DNA from: an uncultured Gammaproteobacteria bacterium
Lineage (GTDB): Bacteria > Pseudomonadota > Gammaproteobacteria > Pseudomonadales > Pseudohongiellaceae
NCBI GenBank assembly: GCA_913048385.1
Contig: CAJWVZ010000022.1
Location: 1-36,326 of the forward strand
Length of the DNA stretch: 36,326 nt
Direction: 5' to 3'
A program made the position numbers and the translations under genes. Below are positions 17,758-27,028 of this stretch, in pieces. Every line of letters begins with the position of its first letter. Positions within the stretch are counted from its first letter, which is position 1. The notes under the pieces were generated by a model. The model worked only from the letters and a program-made list of their open reading frames with translations, searched no databases and was not told the DNA's origin.

Positions 17758-18960
17758 TTACATTCGCTGGATCTCGCCAGCGATTTGCTGGACCTCATCA
17801 AGCACCCGAAGTAAATTTTCACTCCAGATAGCTTGTATTTCCTCTTCACTATAGCCTCGTCGGACGAGCTCAAGTGTCACGTTAAATGTTTCGGAGGCGT
17901 CGTTCCAACCTTCAATCCCACCACCGCCGTCGAAGTCAGAGGCAATTCCGACGTGGTCGATACCAATCAGTTCAACGAGATAATCAATGTGATCAACAAA
18001 ATCTGAGACAGTTGCCTTCGGCGCTTCGGCACGATTTAAATCGTCGTCGTCGGCGGCGCGCTCAAGATATTGGCGTCGCTCTTCGTTAACATAGCTTCCA
18101 AATGCTACGGTTTGCACTACGCCACCGTTTTCTTTTATCCGCAGTAGAGTCTCGTTGTCCAGATTACGCGTGTGATTAGTGAGTTGGCGAGCAGAAGAAT
18201 GAGATGCGATAACTGGCGCCCGAGTAAGGTCTAACATTTGTATTATGGATTCCTTTGAGGGGTGCGAGATGTCGACTATTATTCCCCATCGATTCATCTC
18301 CTCTATTGCCTGACGGCCGAGGTCACTGAGTCCATTGTGGAGATAAATGCCATCCGCATCGCCCGTATGGGAATCAGCAAACTGGCTATGTCCGTTGTGC
18401 GCGAGAGACATATACCGGCCGCCCCGATCATGAAAATCTTTGATATTGGAGAGATCTAATGCGACAGGATATGCATTTTCAATCCCAATCATAGCCACTT
18501 TCTTTCCTGTTTTTGCGATGCGTCGAACGTCGGCAGAAGTGTACGCTAATTCAATTTCGTCAGGTGCAATCTCGTCGGCCAAAAGATGGATTGCCTCAAA
18601 CTTGTCAATTGCATTTGCGTAGGCAGTTTGATAACCCTCTTCGTCTAAAGTGCCTTGAGCGGTGTAAACAATGAACCATGCAGCATCAAGCTTCCCGGCT
18701 TCCATTTTTACGAGGTTAACTTGTGTATCGAGATTCATCGTGTAGTTTACGTCCAAAGTAAAGTTTTGAGAGTTGATGTCGGCATGAGTATCAAGAGTTA
18801 TTGTTTGGTCGTGTATTATCTTCGCGCGCTCAATTAACTCTAGCTCGGATTCTGAGGAAATCTCGCCCTGTGCGATCGAGTTCGTCTCATCCCCGCAACC
18901 AAAAAGGAAAGCCAATACAATGATCGGTAGATAATTAATGGCGGTGCTTAGGTTTTTCAT
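17758..18960 (-). CDS. Membrane dipeptidase (peptidase M19), predicted lipoprotein
   Basis: This 400-residue zinc dipeptidase of the renal-type M19 family has a type II signal ending LFGC (C22). Zinc-site residues are visible: H59 and D61 (DTHAD), E161 (GIENAYP), H233 (DISHPS), H254 (ASHSSAR), with D342 (ASDFDGG). The family cleaves dipeptides, including ones with D- or dehydro-amino acids at the C-terminal position. It would act in the envelope, giving amino acids for uptake. GGAG precedes the start. It is divergent from ggt, with about 196 bases between. Confidence 0.92.
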   Translation of the reverse strand: MKNLSTAINYLPIIVLAFLFGCGDETNSIAQGEISSESELELIERAKIIHDQTITLDTHADINSQNFTLDVNYTMNLDTQVNLVKMEAGKLDAAWFIVYTAQGTLDEEGYQTAYANAIDKFEAIHLLADEIAPDEIELAYTSADVRRIAKTGKKVAMIGIENAYPVALDLSNIKDFHDRGGRYMSLAHNGHSQFADSHTGDADGIYLHNGLSDLGRQAIEEMNRWGIIVDISHPSKESIIQMLDLTRAPVIASHSSARQLTNHTRNLDNETLLRIKENGGVVQTVAFGSYVNEERRQYLERAADDDDLNRAEAPKATVSDFVDHIDYLVELIGIDHVGIASDFDGGGGIEGWNDASETFNVTLELVRRGYSEEEIQAIWSENLLRVLDEVQQIAGEIQRM

Positions 18961-19054
18961 GTCGTGCTCCGGTAAAGAATTTATTTTGAATTTTATGAAA
19001 ACTATCGTGAGAATTTAACATATTCTGCAAATTGATCGTATTAATTTAGTAGGG

Positions 19055-19123
19055 CTTGTTGACCCAATCTGATAAACTTGCGCTTCGGATAAAGGGTAGC
19101 GTCAACAAGTTTCTTGACTACCC
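19055..19123 (+). promoter_or_regulatory. Competing hairpins in the ggt leader
   Basis: CTTGTTGAC at 19055-19063 is perfectly complementary to GTCAACAAG at 19101-19109. The latter's GTCAA (with GGGTA at 19094-19098) can instead pair with TTGACTACCC at 19114-19123, forming a hairpin with a two-base bulge. The two folds exclude each other and end 33 bases before the ggt start. This looks like an attenuator-type leader, but no run of T follows, so translation control or chance are alternatives. Confidence 0.35.
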
Positions 19124-19156
19124 TGGGCGCTAAAAAAATTACTCGGAAATAAATTT

Positions 19157-20863
19157 ATGCGGCGAAATAAAACAATAAGAATTTTGATAACGTTGCTCTG
19201 CGTGATGCAACTTGCGGTCAGCCACGGAGAGGGCGGGCGCACACCAGTAAGAGCTGAGAACGGTATGGTTTCCAGTGCATCACGACTTGCCTCGCAGGTT
19301 GGCGTTGAGGTTCTCGCCTCAGGAGGAAACGCGGTGGATGCGGCTGTGGCAACCGCCTTTGCCTTGGCGGTTACATGGCCCAGTGCAGGAAATATTGGTG
19401 GCGGTGGGTTCTTGATTTATCACGGTGAAGATGGGCATGCGACCGCGTTTGATTTTAGAGAAAAAGCGCCGTTGGCTGCTACTGCAGATATGTTTCTAGG
19501 AGACAACGGGCGAATACAAAACAACTCAAACCATATTGGCGTCCTTGCTGTTGGAGTTCCAGGAACCGTTGCAGGCCTCTGGAAAGCTCATCAACAGCAA
19601 GGTTCTTTGCCTTGGGCTGATTTAGTGGCGCCAGCCGTCAAGTTAGCGAGAGAGGGGATTCCGATAACCTACTCGCTGGCATCAGGTTTTGCACGTAGCA
19701 AGTCGCGCTTCGATCGCTATCCTTCATCTAAAGCAAAATTTTCCAAATCAGATGGGTCACTATACGAGCTTGGCGATAATTGGATGCAACCTGACTTGGC
19801 GCATACATTAGAAATGATTAAAGAAAATGGCCGTGATGGTTTTTACAAGGGAGAGAATGCTGCGCGTCTCGCAAGCTATATGCGCGCTAACAATGGTCTT
19901 ATTACGGAAGAGGACCTTGAAAAATACGAAGCGGTTGAGAGGGAGCCGATACGCGGAAATTATCGCGGCTACGATATAGTCAGCATGCCACCCCCAAGTT
20001 CGGGTGGGGTTATTTTGATGGAAATGTTGAATATTCTTGAGGGGTTTGATTTGGAATCGATGGGACACAATTCAGCCGCGACACTGCATGTTATGACTGA
20101 AACCATGCGAAGGGCATATGCTGATCGGGCTCAGCATTTGGGAGATCCTGATTTTAATAGTGATATGCCGCTGGATCGTTTGATGAGCAAGAAATATGCG
20201 ACAGTTCTGCGGGGGTCGATTGATATGAATGCTGCATCGGAGAGCGACCCTAAGGAGTTTGCCCAGCGGTACGAGAGCGAAGAGACTACCCATTTTTCAG
20301 TTGTCGATGGTGAGGGTAATATGGTGAGTATGACTTACACCTTAGAGTTCGGCTACGGCTCCGCAATGGTAGTAGAAGGGGGAGGCTACCTCTTAAACAA
20401 TGAGATGGGTGATTTTAATCCTGTACCGGGTGAAACCACCTTGTCTGGCCAAATAGGAACCCCGCCAAATCTTGTTGAGCCGCAAAAGCGAATGCTCTCC
20501 AGCATGACGCCAACGATAATCGCAGAAAGTGGAAAGCCACTCTTTACTGCAGGTAGCCCAGGGGGCAAGACAATCATAAACACTACCCTCCAAATCATTC
20601 TCAACGTCCTCGATCACAAAATGAATATTGCAGAATCTGTCGAGGCCGGCCGTATTCATCACCAATGGTTGCCAAATGAAACGAGAATAGAGAGGGGTGC
20701 GTTATCGGTTGATACTCTCAAACTTTACAAGAGTCTCGGGCATAAGGTTTCAGAGCGAAGTTCTCAAGGAGCTGCCATGTCAGTCTATCACGACAGGCGC
20801 GCAAACTTGTTCCTCGGCGCTGCGGATTCGCGACGGGATGATGGGGCAGCGGTAGGTTTTTAG
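19157..20863 (+). CDS. ggt: Gamma-glutamyltransferase
   Basis: This is a 568-residue periplasmic Ntn hydrolase with a signal segment (residues 1-23). Family blocks include SSASRLASQVGVEVLASGGN, then AVDAAVATAFAL and NIGGGGFLIYH. The autocatalytic cleavage site is before T377 (TTHFSVVDGEGNMVS), which becomes the N-terminal nucleophile of the small subunit of 192 residues. LNNEMGDF and AGSPGGKTIINT complete the active site. It transfers or hydrolyses gamma-glutamyl groups, such as those of glutathione. It is divergent from the M19 dipeptidase, a usual functional partner that cleaves Cys-Gly type dipeptides. The ribosome site is weak (GGA 9 bases before). Confidence 0.95.
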   Translation: MRRNKTIRILITLLCVMQLAVSHGEGGRTPVRAENGMVSSASRLASQVGVEVLASGGNAVDAAVATAFALAVTWPSAGNIGGGGFLIYHGEDGHATAFDFREKAPLAATADMFLGDNGRIQNNSNHIGVLAVGVPGTVAGLWKAHQQQGSLPWADLVAPAVKLAREGIPITYSLASGFARSKSRFDRYPSSKAKFSKSDGSLYELGDNWMQPDLAHTLEMIKENGRDGFYKGENAARLASYMRANNGLITEEDLEKYEAVEREPIRGNYRGYDIVSMPPPSSGGVILMEMLNILEGFDLESMGHNSAATLHVMTETMRRAYADRAQHLGDPDFNSDMPLDRLMSKKYATVLRGSIDMNAASESDPKEFAQRYESEETTHFSVVDGEGNMVSMTYTLEFGYGSAMVVEGGGYLLNNEMGDFNPVPGETTLSGQIGTPPNLVEPQKRMLSSMTPTIIAESGKPLFTAGSPGGKTIINTTLQIILNVLDHKMNIAESVEAGRIHHQWLPNETRIERGALSVDTLKLYKSLGHKVSERSSQGAAMSVYHDRRANLFLGAADSRRDDGAAVGF

Positions 20864-20876
20864 GGTGCCGCCGTAC

Positions 20877-23069
20877 CTAATCTCCCGGGTGGTAAGCGCT
20901 CTCTGCGTTCTGCTCGATGTCTTCTCGATAGAAAAAGACGTCGCGAAACTCCCCGCGTGTATACATTTCTGCCTGATCACTAAAGTGGTGAGAAGATGGC
21001 TTATTGCTGAGGCCGCCGACGGTAATCGCGAGGGCTTTTACTCGTTCTCCAAATTCGACAGCTGCTACAAAACTATTCCCACTTGTACCATAGAGTCTTC
21101 GAGTGCCTGGATAAGCCCTCGCACCAAATGATGCCAAGGAGCCCCAACGGGAAGACGCGAAGGCGACAGGTAAGCTGGGAAGTGAGTCGTTAAATTGCTG
21201 AACAATATCTCCATTGTTTCGTTGATAACGATTCACCTCGCCCCATGGAACTTGCCAATAACCGAAACTGGATTCAAGTGTTTTAATTGCATCCTCCAAA
21301 GCGTCCAGCATAAGGGGAGCTGATTCGTTGTTTAAATAATCATAGATACTCATTTTTTTATTTGTAGCTAATGGGAGGGCTCTTTTGTAAAGTTCGTCGC
21401 CCCAAAAACTTGCTAGAGTTGTTTCGGTGGACTCTAAGGCAAATCTAAAATCCCAAGTTGATAGGGCATCTATTGCCGCATTGAGCGTTTCACTGGACTG
21501 TTGTCCATTTGCCGTCTTAACGAGGGTCGCAACCAAAGGTTCAAAAGCTGGGAGTTCAGAATCGTATGCGGCCTCTAATAATGAGTTGAGACCGAAATTT
21601 GTCTCGTTTTCAAGAACCCTCACTGCGTGAATACCGCGAGGGTTTTCTGAGTTATTGGCCATGTAATTTGGAAAATTTTCTGGTTTAGGGCTGTATTCGG
21701 CGGCTGCAGAAAATGGCCAATTATTTGTGTTCTGAATCCATCCATTCTCGGGATTCAGCAGAGTAATCATCTCGTCAAGTTCATGAAGTCCATTCCATTC
21801 TGTCAACGGGTTGCTTCCGTCAAGCGGACTGTTCCAATCAAATTGGGGGTCTCGGCGAGGTATAAAGTTCCCGTGGTAATAAGCGATGTTGCCGTCCGCG
21901 TCAGCGTACACAGTATTGTTTGAGGAATTTGTACGCAGCTGCATTGTTTGATTAAACTCAGTATAACTGCGAGCGCGAGTTCGTAAATAAGATTGGGTCA
22001 GAGCCTCAACAGGCTTTTGCATTAATTTAATACTTATCCATTTTTCGCTGTCGGATCTTATGATTGGCCCGTGGTGGCTGGAGTACACATTGAATTTTCG
22101 AGAATGTAACTCTCCATCTTTTAAAAAGTTGAGCTCAATAATTCTTTCCGTTAATTTTCGCTCCTCGCTTCCATATTGGTAATAAATGCCGTCTTGGCGC
22201 TTGGAGATCTCCTCTGAATATTCGTCGATTGCATCAGCTCGACTCGAGGTATGCATCCAACCTGTTTTTTCATTGAATCCTTGGTACACAAAAAATTGTC
22301 CCCAAGTGACGGCGCCATACGCATTTAGTCCCTCTTCGCTAACCATATGTACTTCGGAACGAAAAAAGAATGAGGTATGGGGATTGATGAGGAGCAGAGC
22401 GTTGCCCGTTGAAGAGTTCTCGGGTGAAATAGCGAAGCCATTGGATCCGCGAGGTTCGCTATCGGTTGCAGACTTGCGCTGAGCGACGAGGTCGGTTGCC
22501 CCATAGAAATTTTGGAGTGCCTCGAGGTCGACTCTTTCAATATCTCCGCCAATACTGCCTTCGCTAAAGCTGAGGGCCATCCACGGTTCAAAATGAAACA
22601 ATACACGGGGGCTCACTTCAGGATGAGTATACAAATAATAGTTTAGGCCGTCAGCGAAAGCATCCATAAGGCTTTTCAACCACGGTGGGCTCTCTTCATA
22701 TTGTTGCCTTAAGGTTTCGGGGTCGATGAAAAGCTTCATTCGAAGATCTCGGTACAGCTCACCTTCGCCTTCCGCTTCAGATAATCTGCCCATTGCGTTG
22801 AGATAGTTCTCTTCGATACGGTTAAAGTCATCCTCGGCTTGCGCATACAGCGTACCGAATACCGTGTCGGCATCAGTTTTTCCAAAGATATGCGGAATGC
22901 CCCAGTGGTCGCGGATAATTTCAACGTTCTTAGCTCTGGCCTCTAGGCGGGTGATTTCGTTTTCAGTTAATTTGTTTAGACCTGATGCAGGAGCGTTGAG
23001 GTCTTCTGGGAGGCATCCCGAAAAAAAGATAGAAGATGCAATCAGCAGGCCATTGAGCTTATGTTTCAT
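20877..23069 (-). CDS. Penicillin acylase family protein, predicted lipoprotein
   Basis: This is a 730-residue Ntn hydrolase precursor. A type II signal ends FSGC near residue 19. IIRDHWGIPHIFGKTDADTVFG is the family N-terminal block. The catalytic Ser is S209 of RGSNGFAI, which becomes the beta-chain N-terminus after self-cleavage; NPHTSF follows. Relatives hydrolyse beta-lactam side chains, N-acyl-homoserine lactones or other N-acyl amides, so it may serve amide nutrition or quorum quenching. ATG 23069 is used because GGGGAG lies upstream; an in-frame ATG at 23087 exists. Its stop faces that of ggt with 13 bases between. Confidence 0.9.
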   Translation of the reverse strand: MKHKLNGLLIASSIFFSGCLPEDLNAPASGLNKLTENEITRLEARAKNVEIIRDHWGIPHIFGKTDADTVFGTLYAQAEDDFNRIEENYLNAMGRLSEAEGEGELYRDLRMKLFIDPETLRQQYEESPPWLKSLMDAFADGLNYYLYTHPEVSPRVLFHFEPWMALSFSEGSIGGDIERVDLEALQNFYGATDLVAQRKSATDSEPRGSNGFAISPENSSTGNALLLINPHTSFFFRSEVHMVSEEGLNAYGAVTWGQFFVYQGFNEKTGWMHTSSRADAIDEYSEEISKRQDGIYYQYGSEERKLTERIIELNFLKDGELHSRKFNVYSSHHGPIIRSDSEKWISIKLMQKPVEALTQSYLRTRARSYTEFNQTMQLRTNSSNNTVYADADGNIAYYHGNFIPRRDPQFDWNSPLDGSNPLTEWNGLHELDEMITLLNPENGWIQNTNNWPFSAAAEYSPKPENFPNYMANNSENPRGIHAVRVLENETNFGLNSLLEAAYDSELPAFEPLVATLVKTANGQQSSETLNAAIDALSTWDFRFALESTETTLASFWGDELYKRALPLATNKKMSIYDYLNNESAPLMLDALEDAIKTLESSFGYWQVPWGEVNRYQRNNGDIVQQFNDSLPSLPVAFASSRWGSLASFGARAYPGTRRLYGTSGNSFVAAVEFGERVKALAITVGGLSNKPSSHHFSDQAEMYTRGEFRDVFFYREDIEQNAESAYHPGD

Positions 23070-23159
23070 TATCTTCTCCCCAGGCATTTGATTATAAAAA
23101 TATCAACATATAGCAAGTTGTAATATTGATTCTCAAGTCTAGTAAGGACGTCTTATTTT

Positions 23160-24848
23160 CTACGGTTCTTGATTAAATATTTGAACTCCATTTACCCATG
23201 TTTGTAACGGCCTCGCTTCCCATATTCGAGTGTCTGGAGCAGAAAAAATATCAAGGTCTACCACAATAAAGTCAGCTTTCTTTCCCGGTTCAAGAGTTCC
23301 GAGAATTCGTTCTTGGTGTCCGGCATAGGCAGCGTCGACTGTGAAACTGGCGAATGCCTCTTCAATACTCAAACGTTCCTCAGGAAACCATCCGTCGTCG
23401 GGTTGGTTTTTTCTGTCTTGTCTTGTAACGGAAGCGTGAAGACCAAAAAATGGGTTGGGTGATTCTACCGGGAAATCTGATCCGTTTGCTATTCGCGTTC
23501 CTGATTCTAGAAGCTTCCTCCACGCGTAAGCTCCTTGGATTCTCGTTTCTCCTAGGCGATCAATGGCCATATTCTTATCGCTGGTAGCATGCGTAGCCTG
23601 CATTGCTGGAATTACTCCTAGTGATGCGAATCTGCTTATATCCTCGTAGCGCAGGATTTGAGCGTGCTCAATTCTGTGGCGTAGGTTACGAGAGTTGGTT
23701 TCTGAAATTAACTGTTCGTAATTATCGAGCACTAACATATTGGCGTTGTCCCCGATCGCATGAGTATTAATCTGAAATCCTGCATTCATTCCTGCGCGCA
23801 TGAAGTATTGCATGCGTTCTTGGCTGTGAAGCAAGAGTCCAGTATGTCCGTGCAAGTCAGAATAATCGTCAATCAGCGCCGCCCCCCTGCTGCCTAGGGC
23901 TCCATCTGCCGCAATCTTCACGCTATTTATCGTAAAGGTGTCATGGTTATCCCTAAACTTTCCCTCAGCCAAGCGATCCTCGTAGAACTCGTCAGTCGCC
24001 GAGATCATTGCATTTACTCTGATTGGGAGCGGGCCCTCCTTTGCGAGCTCTTTATAAGCGCGAATTGTTGTGCTACTGATACCCGCGTCATGCACGCTCG
24101 TTAATCCATAAGTTGCGAGTTCAAGCATCGCTGCTTGCAGCGCAATCTTCTGCTCTTGGAGGGTCGGTGCGGGGATGTGTTGCCGGATTAAGTTCATCGC
24201 GTTGTCGATAAACACGCCTGTAGGCTTGCCGGAGGAATCCCGAATAATTTGACCGCCTTCAGGGTCTTCGGTGAACCTAGTGACTCCCGCTATTTCAATC
24301 GCTGCGCTATTGGCCCAGCCAGCGTGACCGTCTACTCGCGTCAGCCAAATGGGTTTTGTTGTACTTATCTCGTCGAGGCTTTCTATAGTGGGGAACTCAT
24401 TGCTATCCCACAGGACTTGATTCCACCCGCGGCCTTGGATCCAGTTAAGAGTTGGGTTTTTTGATCCGAATTCTTCAACACGTCGGGCTGATTCCGCTTC
24501 TGATGAGGCGCCGACAAGGTCGGTTCGAAGCAGACTCAGACCAAAGCTTAGAATGTGTCCGTGAGAATCGATAAGGCCAGGGATTAAAAGACGATTCTTA
24601 ATATCAATCACTGTGTCATACTGAACCGAGTTAAGCGATTCATTCTGATCTGTGAATGTTCGATCAATTTTATCACCAGTAAATTGGATCGCATTAAATC
24701 TTTGTAAATTTCTATTTTCGTCTAGAGTATAGCCATTCGCATTAGTCAGAAGTATTGTGCCCGCTGAGCTCGAAGAGAAACAAAAAAGCAAAGCACAACA
24801 GACAGCAGAGCTTTTTGCGATCAGCGCGGGAGGAATATCAAGTTTCAT
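23160..24848 (-). CDS. Secreted amidohydrolase (YtcJ-like)
   Basis: This 562-residue amidohydrolase 3 family protein has an ordinary signal peptide (core around residues 12-28), so it is soluble in the periplasm. That differs from its lipoprotein relative at 12850-14604. Metal site HGH is at 96-98 (LIDSHGHIL); other blocks are KIAADGALGSRGAAL, NTHAIGDNAN, HRIEHAQIL and NGSDFPVE, ending with LEPGKKADFIVVD. Substrate is unknown; amide or carbamate bonds are expected. GGAG precedes the start. It is 72 bases upstream of the penicillin acylase gene on the same strand and may be in one operon with it. Confidence 0.9.
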   Translation of the reverse strand: MKLDIPPALIAKSSAVCCALLFCFSSSSAGTILLTNANGYTLDENRNLQRFNAIQFTGDKIDRTFTDQNESLNSVQYDTVIDIKNRLLIPGLIDSHGHILSFGLSLLRTDLVGASSEAESARRVEEFGSKNPTLNWIQGRGWNQVLWDSNEFPTIESLDEISTTKPIWLTRVDGHAGWANSAAIEIAGVTRFTEDPEGGQIIRDSSGKPTGVFIDNAMNLIRQHIPAPTLQEQKIALQAAMLELATYGLTSVHDAGISSTTIRAYKELAKEGPLPIRVNAMISATDEFYEDRLAEGKFRDNHDTFTINSVKIAADGALGSRGAALIDDYSDLHGHTGLLLHSQERMQYFMRAGMNAGFQINTHAIGDNANMLVLDNYEQLISETNSRNLRHRIEHAQILRYEDISRFASLGVIPAMQATHATSDKNMAIDRLGETRIQGAYAWRKLLESGTRIANGSDFPVESPNPFFGLHASVTRQDRKNQPDDGWFPEERLSIEEAFASFTVDAAYAGHQERILGTLEPGKKADFIVVDLDIFSAPDTRIWEARPLQTWVNGVQIFNQEP

Positions 24849-25004
24849 GAAGGCTCCGTTTTGCAGTTTTTAAAAATTTGCCACAAATAAACCGGATAGT
24901 CTATCCACACAACCATTTGCGTCTGAGCCCAAACGAATCTCCTTTTCTATTTCATGGGTAAGTCTGAAGGGGCAACTGGAGAGTAAACTTGAAATTATGG
25001 GCTT

Positions 25005-25041
25005 TGAAAAGGCCTGGGCTCGTTTTGCTATTGAGCCCAGG
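25005..25041 (-). terminator. Hairpin terminator downstream of the fusion gene at 25056
   Basis: CCTGGGCTC at 25013-25021 pairs with GAGCCCAGG at 25033-25041. Read on the minus strand the stem is followed by CCTTTTC. It sits 15 bases past the stop of the minus-strand gene, so it probably ends that transcript before the amidohydrolase gene. Confidence 0.75.
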
Positions 25042-25055
25042 GTTTTCAGAATAGG

Positions 25056-26825
25056 CTAATCGCCGTTGTCGGCATCTATGTAGCGGAAGAACCCAAAAAA
25101 CATTTCCTGCCAGGACTGCTCACCCCAAGATATCTCATCGGATGGATCAGGGTTTGATGGGTTCATTTCAGAGTTGTCAAAGGTTGCGCGGAATACCATT
25201 TCGGTTCCGGCGGGTATAAATTTTGGTTCTTTAAAGTCGTACGTCTTTTGCCAATTAAATTGATAGTTTGGAACATTTAAAATTTCTTCTGTGTCCCCGT
25301 CAGGATAAACGAGCTTAAAGTTCGCGTCTGTCCCTCTGTAATGCATGTGTGGGCCGACCATTGTTAGATAGGCGTCTTTCCTGAATTTCTTTGAGGCGAC
25401 CATCTCATGGTTGGCTTCAAATGGCGCAATGCTAATATCTAAATCTGCAGCTGATCCACCTAAAACTCTTTTTTCTGGCTCTTCGTCCCAAAGGTAAATT
25501 CCAATTTCCGAAGCATCCGTTGCTTCCTTACCTGAGGTGGTGTAATGCATTTGGAGACGCAACCCACTGCCGACCTCAAGTGGAAAACCAGAGCCCTCGG
25601 GGTAAGTGTTTATAGAGTTCCCTGGGGCGTATGCTCCAAGACCGATTCCCTGATTCAAAAGGCCGAAAGCCCCGCCACCCCGCCCCTGCGGGGCACTAGC
25701 CCAGGCAATAATGTGATGTAGGACCGTAGTGTCGCCAGCAACAAACTCGACCGCCTTAACCCAAACATCCTCATCAAGATCTAAGGGAACAACTAGGTTT
25801 CTGTAGTCTTGTACTCCCGTCGCGGGAATCAGCTGTGGAGGAATTTTTACAATCATGTCGGGTTCCCCATAAGCCCATTTTTTTCGAGTAATGTTAAGCT
25901 CGGCCAACGGATCTCGATCGCCGTCATGCTGGGCGCCGTCTTCAATCCAATGCACAAGCTTTTGTGTTTCTTCGACGGATATTTGATTTACTGAGTGGAA
26001 TTCGTTTGAGTACTCTTTGTCAATTTGTCCCGGTGGCATCCTCTTAGTTAACAGAACTTCCCGGATCATCGGGGACCATCCCTTAACCATCTGATGGTTG
26101 CTCATCGCAAATGGGGCAATTCCACCCGTCACATGACAGCTGACACAACGTTTTTCAAGGATTGGCGCAATGTCGGTTTCGTAAGAAACTGAAGCAACTC
26201 GCGACACCTTATCGTTAAAATCAATGAGCTCACCTTTGCTTTCCGGTGCATCTGACAGCGGCTCCGAACCCTCGAGTATGCGGGTCAAGGCACTCCCAGC
26301 GTAATGCTCGCTGGCTTTTCTTCCTTTGCTACCGAGAGAGAATCGATCGTTAAGCGCCCCGCGAAAAACCAACTCCTTGCTTTTCGGGTTTAAAATTACC
26401 GCTTCCAAGCCCCTCGTGATGCCCAGTGCTTGAGCGATTAGCTGAGTGTCATCAATCAAGATTGGGAAAGATAACTTTGCTTCCCCGGCAATGTCAGATA
26501 ATAAAGCTTTGTCATGCGCCCCAGACGAGTCCATAAAAAAGAATTTAATACCGTTTTCTGTAAATTGCTCGGCTAGGCTTCCCAAATCTTTTGAGAATCG
26601 AGATAAATCTCGCTTATTTTCGCTAAGCGTAACCAAAACGACTGCGTTTTGATCTGCATGTCGACTCAGTTGGAAAAAACGACCCTCATGATCGATGAGA
26701 GAAAAGTCAGTAATCGCCTCGCCCGCGAGAGAAAAGCTGATGCAGCAGAGGGTGATTAGGGACACCAACACAGAACCGACAAGTTTTCTTTCAAATCTTC
26801 TTACTGTCCCAACACCCTTAATCAT
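25056..26825 (-). CDS. Redoxin-cytochrome c-PHM-like fusion lacking the redoxin cysteine
   Basis: This 589-residue exported fusion has a signal around residues 15-34. The redoxin-like domain (DFSLIDHEGRFFQLSRH) lacks the Cys of its two paralogs; N70 aligns there. A heme site CVSCH lies at 227-231 with KRMPPGQID downstream for the axial Met. The C-terminal PHM-like domain has all ligand motifs: VLHHIIAW and RLQMHYTTSG for CuH, and H493-M494-H495 (GPHMHYRG) and WQEMFFG for CuM. It looks competent for copper monooxygenation even though the redoxin part cannot use Cys. ATG 26825 is chosen because AGAGGA lies six bases before it; it abuts the in-frame ATG 26831. Confidence 0.85.
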   Translation of the reverse strand: MIKGVGTVRRFERKLVGSVLVSLITLCCISFSLAGEAITDFSLIDHEGRFFQLSRHADQNAVVLVTLSENKRDLSRFSKDLGSLAEQFTENGIKFFFMDSSGAHDKALLSDIAGEAKLSFPILIDDTQLIAQALGITRGLEAVILNPKSKELVFRGALNDRFSLGSKGRKASEHYAGSALTRILEGSEPLSDAPESKGELIDFNDKVSRVASVSYETDIAPILEKRCVSCHVTGGIAPFAMSNHQMVKGWSPMIREVLLTKRMPPGQIDKEYSNEFHSVNQISVEETQKLVHWIEDGAQHDGDRDPLAELNITRKKWAYGEPDMIVKIPPQLIPATGVQDYRNLVVPLDLDEDVWVKAVEFVAGDTTVLHHIIAWASAPQGRGGGAFGLLNQGIGLGAYAPGNSINTYPEGSGFPLEVGSGLRLQMHYTTSGKEATDASEIGIYLWDEEPEKRVLGGSAADLDISIAPFEANHEMVASKKFRKDAYLTMVGPHMHYRGTDANFKLVYPDGDTEEILNVPNYQFNWQKTYDFKEPKFIPAGTEMVFRATFDNSEMNPSNPDPSDEISWGEQSWQEMFFGFFRYIDADNGD

Positions 26826-27028
26826 ATACATTCCTCTGGACTCTTATTACCTAGCGGTTAACGGTCTTGAATTCTCAAGTTATTTTAATCCAGCGGCCGG
26901 AAAACGGCATGAATAGCGAAAAGTCATTCGGTCGATGATACTATCGGTAACGGTTCTGTTCAACGGCTCGACGCAAAAATGTGCTCTGCTCGGTTTAAAC
27001 GCCTAATGGCAGTTTAGAGATTGCAATT

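Noticed and set aside
18961..19156. Small RNA gene before ggt
   Set aside because: The hairpins lack a terminal T-run and are close to the ggt start, so a leader is the simpler view.
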